Origin: Malus domestica
Lineage: Eukaryota; Streptophyta; Magnoliopsida; Rosales; Rosaceae
Reading direction: 5' to 3'
Length of the DNA stretch: 64,000 nt
Assembly: GCF_042453785.1 (NCBI RefSeq)
Contig: NC_091673.1
Coordinates: 4,781,501 to 4,845,500 of the forward strand
Positions 10,323 through 22,699 of this stretch are shown here, piece by piece; position 1 is the stretch's first letter; every line of letters starts with the position of its first letter. A model generated the notes under the pieces. The model saw only the letters and a program-made list of their open reading frames with translations. It was not told the origin of the DNA and did not search any database. A program made the translations under genes and the position numbers.

Positions 10323-13300
10323 ATGGCTCCCAAAGCGAACGCAGATGGTCGGACTAGGAGCTCGGTACAAATTTTTATTGTAGCTGGTTTGTGCTGTTTT
10401 TTCTATATATTGGGTGCTTGGCAGAGAAGTGGTTTTGGGAAGGGAGATAGTATAGCTTTAGAGATCACTAAGAATGGGGCTGACTGCAGTATCATTCCAA
10501 GTTTAACTTTTGATTCCCACCATGCTGGCGAAGCTGGGAATATTGATGAATCAAAGCCCAAAGTTTTCGAACCGTGTCAACATAGTTACACTGATTACAC
10601 CCCATGCCAAGATCAAAAGCGTGCAATGACATTCCCTAGGGAAGATATGAATTATCGAGAGAGGCATTGCCCTCGTGAGGAAGAAAAGTTACATTGCCTT
10701 ATTCCAGCACCAAAGGGGTATGTAACTCCATTCCCCTGGCCAAAGAGCCGTGACTATGTACCATATGCCAATGCACCATATAAGAGCTTGACTGTTGAGA
10801 AGGCTGTTCAGAACTGGATCCAATATGAGGGTAATGTATTTCGATTCCCTGGTGGGGGAACGCAGTTTCCTCAAGGGGCAGATAAATATATTGATCAACT
10901 TGCTGCTGTAATACCAATAAAGAATGGGACAGTGAGAACTGCACTGGACACTGGTTGTGGGGTATGTTGTGTTCCCCCAATTCACTGTTTCTTTAGCCTT
11001 GATTCCATTCTTTTATGTTTTCCCGTTCTCTTATCTGGGAGAAAATTTAACATTTTTTTCTGATTGTTTGATCCATATGACATAACAATGGTATATTTTT
11101 CTTAGGTTGCCAGTTGGGGTGCATACTTGTTGAGTAGACATGTTCTGGCCATGTCGTTTGCGCCAAGAGATTCCCATGAGGCACAAGTCCAATTTGCTCT
11201 TGAGAGGGGTGTACCTGCAGTTATTGGTGTTCTGGGTACAATAAGGCTGCCTTATCCATCCAGAGCCTTTGACATGGCTCATTGTTCTCGTTGCTTAATT
11301 CCATGGGGAATAAATGGTAAGCATTAGATACACCAAACTCAGAGCATTTCTACTTGGTATGAATTGTTGATATCTAATAATCAGCAGTCATTTCTGACAT
11401 TAAATTTACTATTTGTTGTGTACAGATGGAAAATATCTCAAGGAAGTTGACCGAGTTCTTAGGCCTGGGGGTTATTGGGTGCTTTCGGGTCCTCCAATTA
11501 ATTGGAAGAATAATTACATTTCATGGCAGCGTCCCAAGGAGGATCTTGAGGAGGAACAGAGACAGATTGAAGAAGCTGCTAAACTTCTTTGCTGGGAGAA
11601 AAAGTCTGAGAAGGGTGAAACTGCCATTTGGCAAAAGAGGGTGGATTCTGATTCATGTGGAGACAGACAAGATGCTTCCCGTGCTAACTTTTGCAAAGCT
11701 GATGAAGCAGATAGCGTCTGGTATTTTCCTGTGCTTAAATTTTGTTTACCATTCTCATTGTTTTTAATATTGGGAGGCCTTCGTGCAGTTATCAATTGAC
11801 AAGAAGACATTGATTCTTTTTTTGGTCTTCCCTTATAACTTTACATGTATCCAATTTGTGTTCTCAACTTTTAAATGCCAGCATGTATAGGAGGATGATA
11901 GAAAATATGGGGCAACTACTTTAAATGAATGCTAATGGTGTTCAAACGTTGTTACCTTAAAGTTTTTAGCAGACAGGGTTTGTTGTCATCTGTAATGAAA
12001 AGCCTTGCAGAATTATTTTTAGTTAAAAGGGGTCCTGAGGTCTAGATGGGTTATAATTAAATCTCATGTTTGTGCTTTTGCTTATCAGCTTATGCTGTTA
12101 ACATAGATATATCTTTTCTTATTTTTTCTTCATTTTGGTTGTTATCAGGTATAAGAAAATGGAGGGATGCATAACACCATATCCTGAAGTTTCCAGTGGG
12201 GAGTTGAAGCCATTTCCAAAAAGGCTTTATGCTGTTCCCCCCAGGATTTCTAGTGGGTCTGTTCCCGGAGTTTCTGCTGAGGATTATGAGGAGGATAACA
12301 AAAAATGGAAGAAGCATGTAAATGCTTATAGGAGAATCAATAAACTAATTGACACAGGAAGGTATCGCAACATTATGGATATGAATGCTGGTTTGGGTGG
12401 TTTTGCTGCAGCAATTGAATCTCCAAAATTGTGGGTCATGAATGTGGTGCCCACAATAGCTGAGAAAAATACGCTGGGTGTTGTATATGAGCGAGGATTG
12501 ATTGGCATCTACCATGACTGGTACCCTACTCTGAACTTCCCTCCCCTGTCTAATTGTTTTCCTCTAAAGCATCCTTTTTAGCAAATTCTGTTGACATTCC
12601 TATATAACCATTCAAGTATATTACACGCTTCCTAGGGACCTAGACTCTGCTTTCAAGATAAATCTTATATCCTTTCCTGCTAAAAATGTCTTCTGGCAGC
12701 TGAACATTTGTGTTAGAACTTAAACCATGTCAATAGAAGTGCGTGTTGCGTATTTTACAGCGTGCGTATGGCTTTTTCCAAAAAGGTTTTAGAATATATA
12801 CCCATCTTTTTTTCATGAAAAAGAAAAGTTCCTGTGATGTGTTAAATAATTGTGAGGTCCTGGAGCAGATCTCTCCTTCCATTAATTTTGTTTGTTTATC
12901 AATCATTTTATTCTTTTTTGGTGATGCTATATCAGGTGCGAAGGTTTCTCTACTTACCCAAGGACATATGACCTCATTCACGCCCATGGTGTTTTCAGTT
13001 TGTACAATGGAAAGTAAGTATATCTTCATTAGTTTTTGGCTTTCTTTAGTGCTTTTTACTCCAACAAAGAAAGCCTTGGCTTATTTGGTGTAATACCTAA
13101 TTAGATATTCCCTAAGTTACTTGGGCTCAGTACATAGAAAACTGTGTTAAGCTTGATTCTATGGCCGGTTCCAGTAAGGATGGATTGACCTTGATAATGT
13201 TAAGCTCATTTAGGTCAACCCGACATTGTGGACTTGTTTAGCTTCACTCAATCTTGGCTATCCACCCATTATGCTTTTTCTCGGTCGAATATTGTTCTTG

Positions 13301-13980
13301 AAGCTTATTGGATTGGCCTGCCTTATTTTTTCAAGTAGAACGATTAAGATTGGTTAATACGGTAGACTTTTTATGAAGTTCTTTTACGGTCCAACAGTAA
13401 TTTCCCTGAGCACTTCGCTTATAAAAGATGGTACACGAAGCCATTTAGTTGAGGGTGAGGTGATTCTTTTGGTTATGACGGTATATGCACTTGTAACACC
13501 AACTATTTATTAACTTGTCATAATAAGAATCTGACTGTAGTGTTGCGGAATCATCTTAATGAGGGATAGTATATGTAGATCCAATCAGGGGTAATTGTTT
13601 AAGTACTGACGGGGATTCCATGCTTGCAATAGTAGAGGTAGAACTAACCACTTCAATTCCAGATTGTTTCTTATGCCAAGACCAATTCACTGTTTTGCTT
13701 ATGCTTTCCTTCAGCTTTTCTGTGACTGATTAAGCTGTATTGACTATATTGCAGATGCAATTGGGAAGACATTCTTCTTGAGATGGACAGGATTTTGCGG
13801 CCAGAAGGTGCGGTCATATTCCGCGATGAAGTTGATGTATTAATTAAGGTGAAGAAAATAGTTGGAGGAATGAGATGGGATACTAAAATGGTGGACCATG
13901 AGGATGGTCCCCTTGTACCAGAGAAGGTATTGGTTGTTGTCAAGCAGTACTGGGTTGGAAACTCCACCGACACACAATGA
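10323..13980 (+). CDS. PMT2: Golgi PMT2-type methyltransferase (DUF248, putative pectin methyltransferase)
   Basis: A type II Golgi membrane protein of the plant PMT family (QUASIMODO2 relatives), thought to transfer methyl groups from S-adenosylmethionine to homogalacturonan. Six exons join in frame: 10323-10961, 11106-11316, 11426-11720, 12149-12520, 12936-13013 and 13755-13980, giving 606 aa, the usual family length. A short cytoplasmic tail is followed by one membrane anchor at about residues 17-33. Family landmarks are [29 protein letters not shown], the SAM-binding [14 protein letters not shown] (about 207-220), [29 protein letters not shown], and a second fold with [15 protein letters not shown]. 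It ends about six residues after VKQYWVG. All splice sites are GT-AG and no break is present. I assign PMT2 rather than another paralogue because the N-terminus matches Arabidopsis At1g26850 as I recall it. Donor substrate is sure; pectin as acceptor is family inference. Confidence 0.95.
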
Positions 13981-15378
13981 ACGCCTTAAAGGACAGCTTC
14001 TGATATCGTGGATCTAAGCTGGCAATGTTCTCTGTTACAAGTCCTGACAGGGATGTGTATTTTTCCGGTGAGCACTTTTGCTGCCCGAGTACTGAGTACT
14101 TCATACGGAGGAGGGCTTACACAATCTATGTTTGCTAACTATCTTCCACCACGTTCCTTTGTAGCATTTTATAAGTAGACAAAGCTACAGAGGTAATATG
14201 CTTGTATGTTTAGAGTATCATTCATTTTACAGAACCCCTTTTTTGTTAAATCTGTACGCCGCAGAGGCCAAAATTCGATCAAACACTAGCTTCCTTAGTT
14301 GACTGTCGAATTTCAGATGTATGATTTGCACTTGCAGCCTGCAGCTTAATGTGTTTATCCTTTTACTCATTCAATTTCCTCTCGAAACATCGATATTCTC
14401 TGGTTTTTAAGGTTTCCTTTCCATTTTTACCACTTTATTATTTTCGCTTCTATGGCTCGTACAATCGACATGTGAACTGCCTAAATCTGGCCGACTGGTG
14501 TTGAGAAGGCAAAAACCAACAACAATTGGAATTTATTGCGATGGGATGGAATTAGCTTTTTTGGTTTAGAAATGAATTCAAGTCCGCGTGTAATATTCAT
14601 ATCCTCACCGCCCTTAATTTCATAAAGTGAAATTTTTGTCCGGTCAGCTTCATCTCACATTGGATATGAAAGTCTTATGATAAAAGTTTAAAAGCTCTTC
14701 GGCCTCCCCAATCACTGTCATACCGGCACGGTAACACGTTACAAAGAGTCTCTTTTCATTGTGTTTCATCAATTATTGATGATAATTTTTCTACTGATCT
14801 GAAGAAGAAAAAAAAAATATTGACAGATCAATGGTGTTCCGACTTCACAAGACACCGCAACCTGTGGATACTGAGACGACAAATTCTGTGTGTCTTTGTA
14901 TTAACAGAGGAGGATGGGTGCTATTTCTTTCTTTAAATGGCTTTACTTGTATGACAGATCAAATACAAATTATTATTGTTCACATACACTTCATATTCTC
15001 TAGAAATTTAAAGGAACGACTTAGAGGTTTGTAGCTCGAGAAGTCGAGATTATTTGTCTATGTGTCCGAAGTTTTGTGCTCAATTTCAAAAGAAGATAAC
15101 TCAAGAAGACTGAAATCGCATTTTATTCACCAGAGTCGTTCTAAAATGACTTGATTCGCTAACCGTAGAATCTATATTTAGTGATGAGGTGAGGACCGTT
15201 GCCTGTTGAGGACTTCCGACTTGGATTACCATTTTCTCATAGAGTTTCAAACGCTTAGGGATTAATTAGGGAGGCGGTCAGCCGCCTAGTGCCTTGGTAG
15301 AAATTTTTAGAACAGTGGTCATAACTTATTTTAAGAAAATTAATCATGCATCCAAAGTCATGTATATGTTATGTATAG
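13981..15378. other. PMT2 3' UTR and intergenic spacer
   Basis: The first ~300 bases are probably the PMT2 3' UTR. Beyond that I see AT-rich unique-looking sequence. The short ORFs at 14831-15034 and 15461-15754 have no domain I recognise and no codon-like composition. Confidence 0.45.
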
Positions 15379-15492
15379 GTAAAAAGATTCAATAGGATAG
15401 TATGACCACGTGATTGTATAATATCCAGAATCCTACTTCTAAGAATGCCTAACCAATCACGTGATCGGGTTATCCTACCGAAATTTTTTGTA
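15379..15492. mobile_element. inverted repeat carrying two G-boxes, upstream of PKS
   Basis: The left arm has TAGGATA, then CCACGTGATTG with CACGTG at 15407-15412. The right arm is its inverse, CAATCACGTG with CACGTG at 15458-15463, then TATCCTA. The outer parts AGATT/AAATTT also pair. This looks like a small MITE of about 114 bp. It places two inverted G-boxes roughly 1 kb upstream of the PKS start codon. Confidence 0.65.
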
Positions 15493-15748
15493 TGTACATA
15501 CAGAGGGCAGCTCTAGGTCTGTTGTTAGTCATATCTTCTTTAAGAAAGAACCAGAAGTTGAAAATTTTCTTTGGTATTATTGGAACCCAACAAGTTGGTG
15601 TGAGCTTGTTATATTTGTAGGCGTCCAAAATGTTCAAATAAGCACCATGTTATATGACAGCCGCAAATATGGAAAGCGAACCAAACATTTAACGTATACA
15701 TTTGGCAGATTTCTTGGAAATTTATATGTCGAGTTTATATATTATACA

Positions 15749-15925
15749 GAGTAATGCTAGGAAGATCACATATTTATACTACATTTGTGTGCTATATCAC
15801 ATAATAAATGATGCATACAGTTAATATCCGATAAGATAAATTTATTAATTGACGTGACATGTACATATCAGTTATCACATCAAATAATACACATAATATA
15901 AAAATACGATCCCCCAACATTTTCC
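15749..15925. mobile_element. 177-bp MITE upstream of PKS
   Basis: Ends GAGTAATGCTAGGAAGATC and, in inverse, GGAAAATGTTGGGGGATC. The body pairs through ATATTTATA and GTGTGATA-like motifs. It is flanked by TATTATACA and TATTACATA, a 7-of-9 target duplication. Confidence 0.65.
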
Positions 15926-15967
15926 TATTACATATAATGGTAACCTGAAAACCAATGATTTTTTCCT

Positions 15968-15973
15968 CACGTG
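15968..15973 (+). promoter_or_regulatory. proximal G-box of the PKS promoter
   Basis: CACGTG, about 460 bases before the PKS ATG, in TCCTCACGTGAAAA. G-boxes are bound by PIF and HY5 type factors, and PKS genes respond to light, so a regulatory role is plausible but not shown by sequence alone. Confidence 0.45.
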
Positions 15974-16426
15974 AAAAAATGGCAAACTGTCAAATTAGGC
16001 AAACAAGCAAATATGTCCCTACCCTCTGAATGTACAACTTTTCATGTTCCATGATAAGCCTATGCCTCTACATATACAACCATACTTCTCAACTAGCTCT
16101 CTCACCAGCCTAATCTTCTCTAAGCCTCTAAAATATTCAACAAAAACCCTCCTCGTCAATTCAATTCCTCTTTCAATCTGATCCATCTTCTCTTCGGTTT
16201 CAAATTTTCAAACTTCTGATTTTTTTTTCTTTTTTTTTTCTTTTTGTAGTTTTATGTGTTTTCTCCCTAGCCTTTGGAAACCAATTCGTTTTCTCTACTT
16301 TTTGTTACATAGAGTTTGTTCGAGAATTCAACCCTTCACTCGAGTTCCAGGATTCGATTCAACTCCGCTCCACCAACATTACTTGTCTCAAAAAAGTTTC
16401 TTGGAGAATTTTGAGTTCTCTTCTCT

Positions 16427-17896
16427 ATGGCCATTGTTACCTCAAAATCAACTAGTAAGGCGAACCTCTCGCAAACTTTTCCATTCGAGAACGCCGCCGC
16501 CAACCATGATGCTTCATTTTCTTCATACTTCAGCGGCAATGAGGAAGCCGTCGTGCATAAACTCGCCGATCAGGCGAGCAAGGAGCAGCAGCATAACAAT
16601 AACATTCACTTGGGAGCAGAAAAGGAAGCAGCTGACGACGAAGAAATTGGAGTGTTCAGAGCTGAAAAATACTTCAATGGAGTAATAGATGAGGAGACAA
16701 GCGTCACAAGCCCGAAAAGCGGCTGCAGCAGCACAAATAAGTACCATCATAACAAGGATAAACCAGTAAGTATGGATCACATGAAGATAAGGGTTCAGCC
16801 GGGGACTCCGAGTGTGCGTTCTGAATCGAGCTGGAACAGCCAAAGCAACTTGCTTCGAAGCGCGTCGAGAAATCCTTACCGGACAAACACAACTACGGGA
16901 AACAAACAGAGGAAGAACTTCTTTGCCAGCCTTGGCTGCAAATGTTCGTGTTCAGATAAGAATTCGGTTGATGTGGATGAACACGTCGGCGAGATCAGCT
17001 TCAAGAAGAACGACAATGGTGCAAACACAAGCTGCACGACAACACCAATTAATCATAAACCTCCTGGTGTGGCAGAGATTGTTGATGAAGTTGTAGTTGA
17101 TATGAAAAAAAACGAAAAGCTCGAAAAGTTAGGAGTTGAGTTGGGAAGAGAGAACTGTTTTACTTTCCCAACTTTAAAATCCGGGGCGGGGAGTTTGCCG
17201 CCGAAGATGCTTCCCTTTCAACAAGCAGAAGAGGAAGCAGAGAAAGTGAGGAAGTCTCTGGAGGTGTTCGGCTCCCCTGTGTTTGTGAAGCGAAATAAGT
17301 CTTTCGCCCTTGGAAAAAAACTTACAATGCTGCCGCGGGATGAGTTTCCGGCAAATTCTGGTGGTGTAATCTACAACAATGAGTCGGATAGTGATGCAAG
17401 TTCGGATCTTTTCGAGATCGAGAGCCTCACCGGCAAAGCAAACCCTTTTCTTGCGCGGCAAGCATCAGATGCTGGCTCTGCGACGCCAACGAATTGTTAT
17501 GCGCCGAGTGAGGCGAGCATAGAGTGGAGTGTGGTCACCGCCAGCGTTGCTGACATGTCCATGATGTCCGACTTCGAAGATCACCAGAGACCAGCGAAAA
17601 TGGCTCCGAATTCTACAAATGCCAAAGCAAGAATGAGCAAGGAAATTCTGAGGCACCACTCCGGGGCACTGTTGGGTTGTAAGAGCCATAAATCTGTGAA
17701 AGTTGCAGGAGATGCACACAGAAGTACATATCAACACGAGAAGAACAATTTCGAACCACAGATCATGCGTCACCGGGCAGAATCATACATGGCAGGGACA
17801 AGGTTTCAAGCTGAGACAACTAATAAGCTGGCAAGCTTTGATGCCAGAGTACAAGGGCATGCTCTTGCACAGGGACGAAGCCAGAAATTTAACTAA
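16427..17896 (+). CDS. PHYTOCHROME KINASE SUBSTRATE protein
   Basis: A plasma-membrane-associated, intrinsically disordered signalling protein that acts with phototropins and phytochromes in phototropism, leaf positioning and leaf flattening. A single exon of 489 aa, as is usual for this family. Conserved blocks are EIGVFRAEKYFNG (about 73-85), VQPGTPSVRSESSWNSQS (about 123-140), the Cys-rich FFASLGCKCSCSDK (about 165-178) and SIEWSVVTASVADMS around residue 370. The Cys cluster is the kind of motif that could be palmitoylated. A TATA-like CATATACAA lies near 16071 and the leader is long and CT-rich. The start is the first ATG before the conserved N-terminus. By blocks it is closest to the PKS1/PKS2 group; which one cannot be settled here. 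The CPBP protease nearby recalls the At1g14270-At1g14280 (PKS2) pair of Arabidopsis. No damage seen. Confidence 0.93.
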   Translation: MAIVTSKSTSKANLSQTFPFENAAANHDASFSSYFSGNEEAVVHKLADQASKEQQHNNNIHLGAEKEAADDEEIGVFRAEKYFNGVIDEETSVTSPKSGCSSTNKYHHNKDKPVSMDHMKIRVQPGTPSVRSESSWNSQSNLLRSASRNPYRTNTTTGNKQRKNFFASLGCKCSCSDKNSVDVDEHVGEISFKKNDNGANTSCTTTPINHKPPGVAEIVDEVVVDMKKNEKLEKLGVELGRENCFTFPTLKSGAGSLPPKMLPFQQAEEEAEKVRKSLEVFGSPVFVKRNKSFALGKKLTMLPRDEFPANSGGVIYNNESDSDASSDLFEIESLTGKANPFLARQASDAGSATPTNCYAPSEASIEWSVVTASVADMSMMSDFEDHQRPAKMAPNSTNAKARMSKEILRHHSGALLGCKSHKSVKVAGDAHRSTYQHEKNNFEPQIMRHRAESYMAGTRFQAETTNKLASFDARVQGHALAQGRSQKFN

Positions 17897-18464
17897 GAGC
17901 CCACCTTAAAATATTTGAGCTGCTTTTTTGGACAAATAAAACTAGTTCTTTTACAAATGCTGAAAAAATTAATTTCAAAATGCCTAATTTTATTACTCTA
18001 TTGTCTAATTTTGTCTTTAATTATTGACAATCTAATGCTCATTTGTACTAATTAACCAAATACATGCAACTCAACAAGATTTAGACATTAATGCGTGAGA
18101 AAAATATTCAGGAGGGAGGCGCATTTAAAAACTAAAAGAGGATTTTCACTATTTTAATATGATTAATTGAATAATCTGCATACCAAAAAAGATGGAAATG
18201 ATTAATCGAATAATTTGTAATGCAGAAAAAATGGGATGAGAGGGGACATGTGCCCCCATTGGGCCTTACCTCCCTCCGTCCATGCTCTTGCAGCACGGCC
18301 GCTTCCTTGTTCACATTCACCACATGCTTCACATCTTTTTGTTCATGTAGTCAAGTAAATCTATTTATTGATGTAGTATATATAGTATATGGACCATAAT
18401 TTTCTCTAGTAGTAGTGATTAATTCCAAAGGCTGCTTAAGTTTTAGAGTACGGCAATGTATCAC
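17897..18464. other. PKS 3' UTR and spacer
   Basis: AT-rich, with near-repeats of AATGATTAATCGAATAAT between 18160 and 18225. No gene recognised. Confidence 0.4.
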
Positions 18465-19033
18465 ATACCTTACAGAATTTAACGGCTGGATGTGCATTAA
18501 AGAATTTAAAAGGTATATCTAAATCACTTAAAAGTTAGAAGGCAATGCATACCATACATTGTCACACTTGCCATAATAAACTCCACAATACCTAGTGTAC
18601 GACATACAAAACTAAATTTAATGTAAGACATATATTATTGAATTTAATGACTAAATATGCTTGAGTATCCAATTTCAATACGCAATAATTCTTTTTATGT
18701 CTATATCTAACTAGTTTTCTTACTAGTTCCTTCCAACCTTTTCTGCAAGGAAAATGCAAAGATTTTGGTGTATGTTGCTGGCCTATTACACGCAACCACA
18801 GGAAAGCTACTTTTCAAAAGCTTCCTCTTCCATGACATGCTTAGAAGGCTACAGATCTATCTTTCTGTTTTCTTGTATTCTCGTGGATTCAAAACCGAGG
18901 CTCCCAATACTCCAATTTCAGTGCTTCACAAAAAAGCAGCTTAAACGGGAAGCTAACATGACCGAGTTGTCAAATCTTTATTCCCCTTTAACGACCACAC
19001 CTGAAGTGACACACACACATATAAATATATCTA

Positions 19034-19181
19034 GGGAGCTGATTTTCACACATCTTTTATAGCTTTTCTCACACCCCTCTTTGTTCCTGGTCATCGGATT
19101 GAATAAATCAAACGAAAATAACATACATGATTAGCCAGAAGTGTGTAGAAAGCTATAAAAGGTGTGTGTTTATTAGTTCCC
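19034..19181. mobile_element. 148-bp MITE in copy A
   Basis: Ends GGGAGCTGATTTTCACAC and, in inverse, GGGAACTAATAAACACAC. It is flanked by TATATCTA on both sides (19026-19033, 19182-19189). Copy B lacks it and carries only a TA/GA microsatellite there (22681-22741). Same length and similar inner motifs as 8813-8960. Confidence 0.8.
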
Positions 19182-20867
19182 TATATCTAAACAAAGGTAA
19201 ACTGTTAAGCGGTTACAAATCTTTTACACTTTTCCTCCTTCACAATTGCTTTGAACTTCAGTAGAAACAGAAATAGCAGAAACATTGTATCCAGTTCTAT
19301 GAACAGAAAGCTGTCCATCATCAGAGACAATCAAAACTCAATCAGACCCCACACTGGGATGGATTTGCTTCCCACTTGTAATAAGTAATCCGGGTATGAA
19401 GCATGCATCTGGTCTTTATAATGATTGTCAATATGAACAGACTATTTACATTGGTAATAGGAGCAAATATTATATAATTTAGACAACATTTGGTTCAGGC
19501 AAGCCATGCTCTGGGTTATTCCTTCGTTAATGATGATGTGACATTAGTTCATCGAATCATTCCTCATTCAATAATGATGTGATATCATTTCATCTTTAAA
19601 ATATGATAATTACAATCTTTAGTTTCCTTATTATCATCTACATATCATATCTAGAAAATTCATTCACTTTTGAAAACCATTAAACCAGTCATATATGTCG
19701 AAAAATAAAAATTTATGTAACGAGTAAGATCCTTATTAATCGTCAATTTAAATCCCTCAATAATCACACATAAAGTGATTTACATTAGGTCCCTCATGGG
19801 AGAAGGTCTTGGGTGCAACACCCATACGTGGTGGGCAATGGGGGTTGTGGGAGTGGGGTGAGGTCATTATATAGGATAGTGGTGGGTTTCAAGGCAAGCG
19901 GTGGTAGGCCATAAGGGGAGATATTGTATCTTTGTCTGCACATATACGTAATCCGAGTACCGAACTTCAGAATTTCTCTCCTAAATTTTTAGTTGTGACG
20001 TTAGGGCTAGAAAGATTCGTAAGTTAAAAAAATAAGTTCAACCATGAAGAGTGGCCTGAAGCCAGAAAGGTTCCCACGTGTTCCTGAATACAACCTCCAA
20101 ATCAAATAATTCACTCAATTTAGTCTTCTCTTACTATAATTTTCCATTCTCTCCAGCTATATACTTTTTAATGTCGATCTTTCAATTTTAAAGGAAGGAA
20201 TGTCTTCCAAAAATGACATAATCCTCACCATGAAACATTCATACCCTCATTAAAAACTAGAGGCATAATTGGATAAGCATCAAAATCTGCAATAACTTGC
20301 TTATAAATACACTGCCCCATTTCTTGCCCTTCTATTTCAAGTGCCTGGGCCAAATATTTTATGATTTATTTCAGTACTAGATCTCATCCCAAATGAACAA
20401 TAATATGAGGGAGAGGGTCTACTACTGACACTAGGGTTTCTACTTTGTACCAGTAGATCTCAGTGGTGATGTTGTTTGTTCGGAAGCTTTCTTAAACATT
20501 CCAATTGTCTTGACGTGCCACGAGAAGAGGAGAGCTAAGTGAGAGAAACTTGCATGTCAAGGCGTAAATACTGTCTTTGGGGTTGCTTCTTCCGACAAAC
20601 GTTGGTCACATTTCTTTATGTTATTTGTACCACTAACCGGTTTATGAATGAGTGATCTAGAAGTAGTCTCTCTGGCCTTTAACTTAAATGTCTGTAACCT
20701 TGTGAGGTGAGAGGTAGGAACAATAAACCTCGTCATATTGTAAGAAACGTAAAGTACTAAAATTAAACGAGAGATATTTGCACGTCAAAAATGTACACAA
20801 TTTTACGAGAAGAGAGACAGATATGAAAAATGTATAAACTCTATGACATACGAATTGTATTAGAAAG

Positions 20868-21034
20868 GGGTAATGTTATGGAGATTAAATTTGAAGATAA
20901 AATTTGCAAACTAAATAATGTATCACCAATAAGAATGAACACATTTATTAATGTTTAAGTAATAAATCAATCAACTTTCATGTCCTTTAGTTTTCAAAAT
21001 TTGTCTACAAATTTAGTCTTCCTAAACATTATCC
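20868..21034. mobile_element. 167-bp MITE in copy A, empty site in copy B
   Basis: Begins GGGTAATGTTATGGAGATTA and ends with the inverse of GGATAATGTTTAGGAAGACT. It is flanked by the exact 9-bp duplication ATTAGAAAG (20859-20867, 21035-21043). Copy B has the uninterrupted ATCAGAAAG once, near 25301-25309. Confidence 0.9.
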
Positions 21035-21220
21035 ATTAGAAAGACGCACATGTGCAGATGTAAATTCAAGAAGGAGAACATGCTTGAGGGCCTCAGGGCC
21101 ATGAATGTGAGAGAGGACAACATCAATCAAACACAACACACCGCACAAACACTGAGAGGTAATCGGATCAAGTGTTTACTTCTAATTGGAAAACGTAACC
21201 ATCTTCATCTCTTTTATTAA

Positions 21221-21717
21221 AGTAAATTGTAGCAATGATCATTTATCTTTAATCAAATTGGAACAATGGTTCTTCAACTAAAAATTCATTACAATTGGTC
21301 CCTCAGCTCATCAAAATATGTAGTTATGATCATTTTCGTCAACTTCATTAAAATTTTATCAAAATAAGTTATGTTGGAATGACCATTGCTACAATTGGGG
21401 TCCCTCAACTCATCAAAACGTGTAGCTATGGTCATTTTTGTCAACTTCATCAGATTTTTTTCAAAACGAGTTATCTTGGAATGACCATTGCTACAATTGA
21501 GTTAAAGTTGAGGGACCATTGCTTCAATTAGGTTAAAGTTGATGGATCATTGCTTTAATTAGGTTAAAGTTGAGGGATCAATGGTAATGAATTTTTAGTT
21601 GAGGGATCGTAGCTGTAGGTTTTGATGAGTTGAGGGACCAATGATAATGGATTTTTAGTTGAGAGACCATTGCTCTAATTGAGTTAAAGTTAATGAACCA
21701 ATGCTACAATTTACTCA
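21221..21717. mobile_element. 497-bp fold-back element in copy A, empty site in copy B
   Basis: Terminal repeats AGTAAATTGTAGCAATG / inverse of TGAGTAAATTGTAGCATTG. The inside has repeated phrases such as TTGAGGGACCATTGCT and their inverses. It is flanked by an exact 9-bp duplication TTTTATTAA (21212-21220, 21718-21726). Copy B has a single TTTATTAAG-like site near 25469-25477. Confidence 0.88.
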
Positions 21718-21745
21718 TTTTATTAAGTTAGGTATATAATTCAAG

Positions 21746-21914
21746 GAATGAGGATCCGGGGATATTCCAATCACATCCGTTTATCGTACATCATGCGGCC
21801 AGTTTTAATTAGGTAATGTTTATATTTAATTTTAAATAAAAAAATTTATAATAATTTCTGACCGCACGATATACGATGAACGAATATGATTGAAGGATCC
21901 CCGGATCCTCATTC
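21746..21914. mobile_element. 169-bp MITE in copy A, empty site in copy B
   Basis: Perfect ends GAATGAGGATCCGGGG and its inverse. Inner arms ATCGTACATCATGCGG and the inverse of ATCGTATATCGTGCGG also pair. It is flanked by the exact 9-bp duplication TAATTCAAG (21737-21745, 21915-21923). Copy B has TAATTCAAG once, at about 25488-25496. Confidence 0.92.
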
Positions 21915-22680
21915 TAATTCAAGCACAGACGTTGAGGATCATGATTGTGATTGTGAACCAAAAAGCGTGGGAAAGTAAGCACCCCATATCCTATTGAATT
22001 TAACAACTGAATGTGCACTGAAAAAATAAAAAATTACTTCTAAAGCACTTAAAAGTTAGAAGGCATTGCATACTATACATTGATGCATAGTCACACTAGC
22101 CATAAAAACTCCATACCTTAGTGTATAATATACAAAACTAAATTTAATGTATGACATACGTTACTGAATTTAATGATTAAATATGTGCTGAATATTCAAT
22201 TTCAATACGCAATAACTCTTTTTAAGTCTGCATCTAACATTTTGTTACCGTTAAAAGATCATCAGTTCTTGACGAAATGGATGTAGCAGTGGCTTGTCGT
22301 TGAAATGGATGTAGCAGTGGCTTGTCGTTCCTTCCAACCTTCTCTGCAAGGAAAATGGATGTGTCTTGCTGGCCTATTACAAACAAATTGGTCCGCAGAC
22401 TGCAGTGCAAAAGCACATTTCTCCACGCATGCGCAGGAAAAGTGCTTTCCAAATACTTCCTCTTCCTTGACATGTTTATAACTTATAAGGCTACAAATCT
22501 TATTTTTTTTTCTTGTATTCTTGTGGATTCAAAACCTGAGGCTCCCAACACTCCACCTGAGGCTCCCTACACTCCACTTTCAATGCTTCGCAAAAAAGCA
22601 GCTTAAACTGGAAGCTAACATGATCGAGTTGTCAAATCTTTTGTCTATATTCCCCTCTAAGGACCGCACCTGAAGTGAGA

Positions 22681-22699
22681 TATATATATATATATATAT

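Larger units (their letters stand above)
18465..21984. repeat. tandem duplicated block, copy A (~3.5 kb)
   Basis: Homologous throughout to 21985-25565 in the same orientation. Examples: 18537-18600 with 22051-22110, 19200-19440 with 22750-23000, 20170-20340 with 24515-24690, and 20460-20560 with 25030-25135. By eye the aligned parts are roughly 85-92% identical. No long ORF is conserved between the copies. Copy A differs from B chiefly by four inserted MITEs (19034-19181, 20868-21034, 21221-21717, 21746-21914). The unit itself is unidentified; it could be an old transposon or a non-coding transcribed unit. Confidence 0.85.

Noticed and set aside
10689-10985. Minus-strand ORFs of 93-98 aa inside PMT2 exon 1
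   Set aside because: Shadows of the conserved sense coding sequence.
16254-17909. Other frames over the PKS gene on both strands
   Set aside because: Shadow frames; only the 489-aa frame carries family motifs.
20508-20562. MicroRNA precursor
   Set aside because: Only about 10-11 paired bases and a large loop; no ~21-nt duplex.
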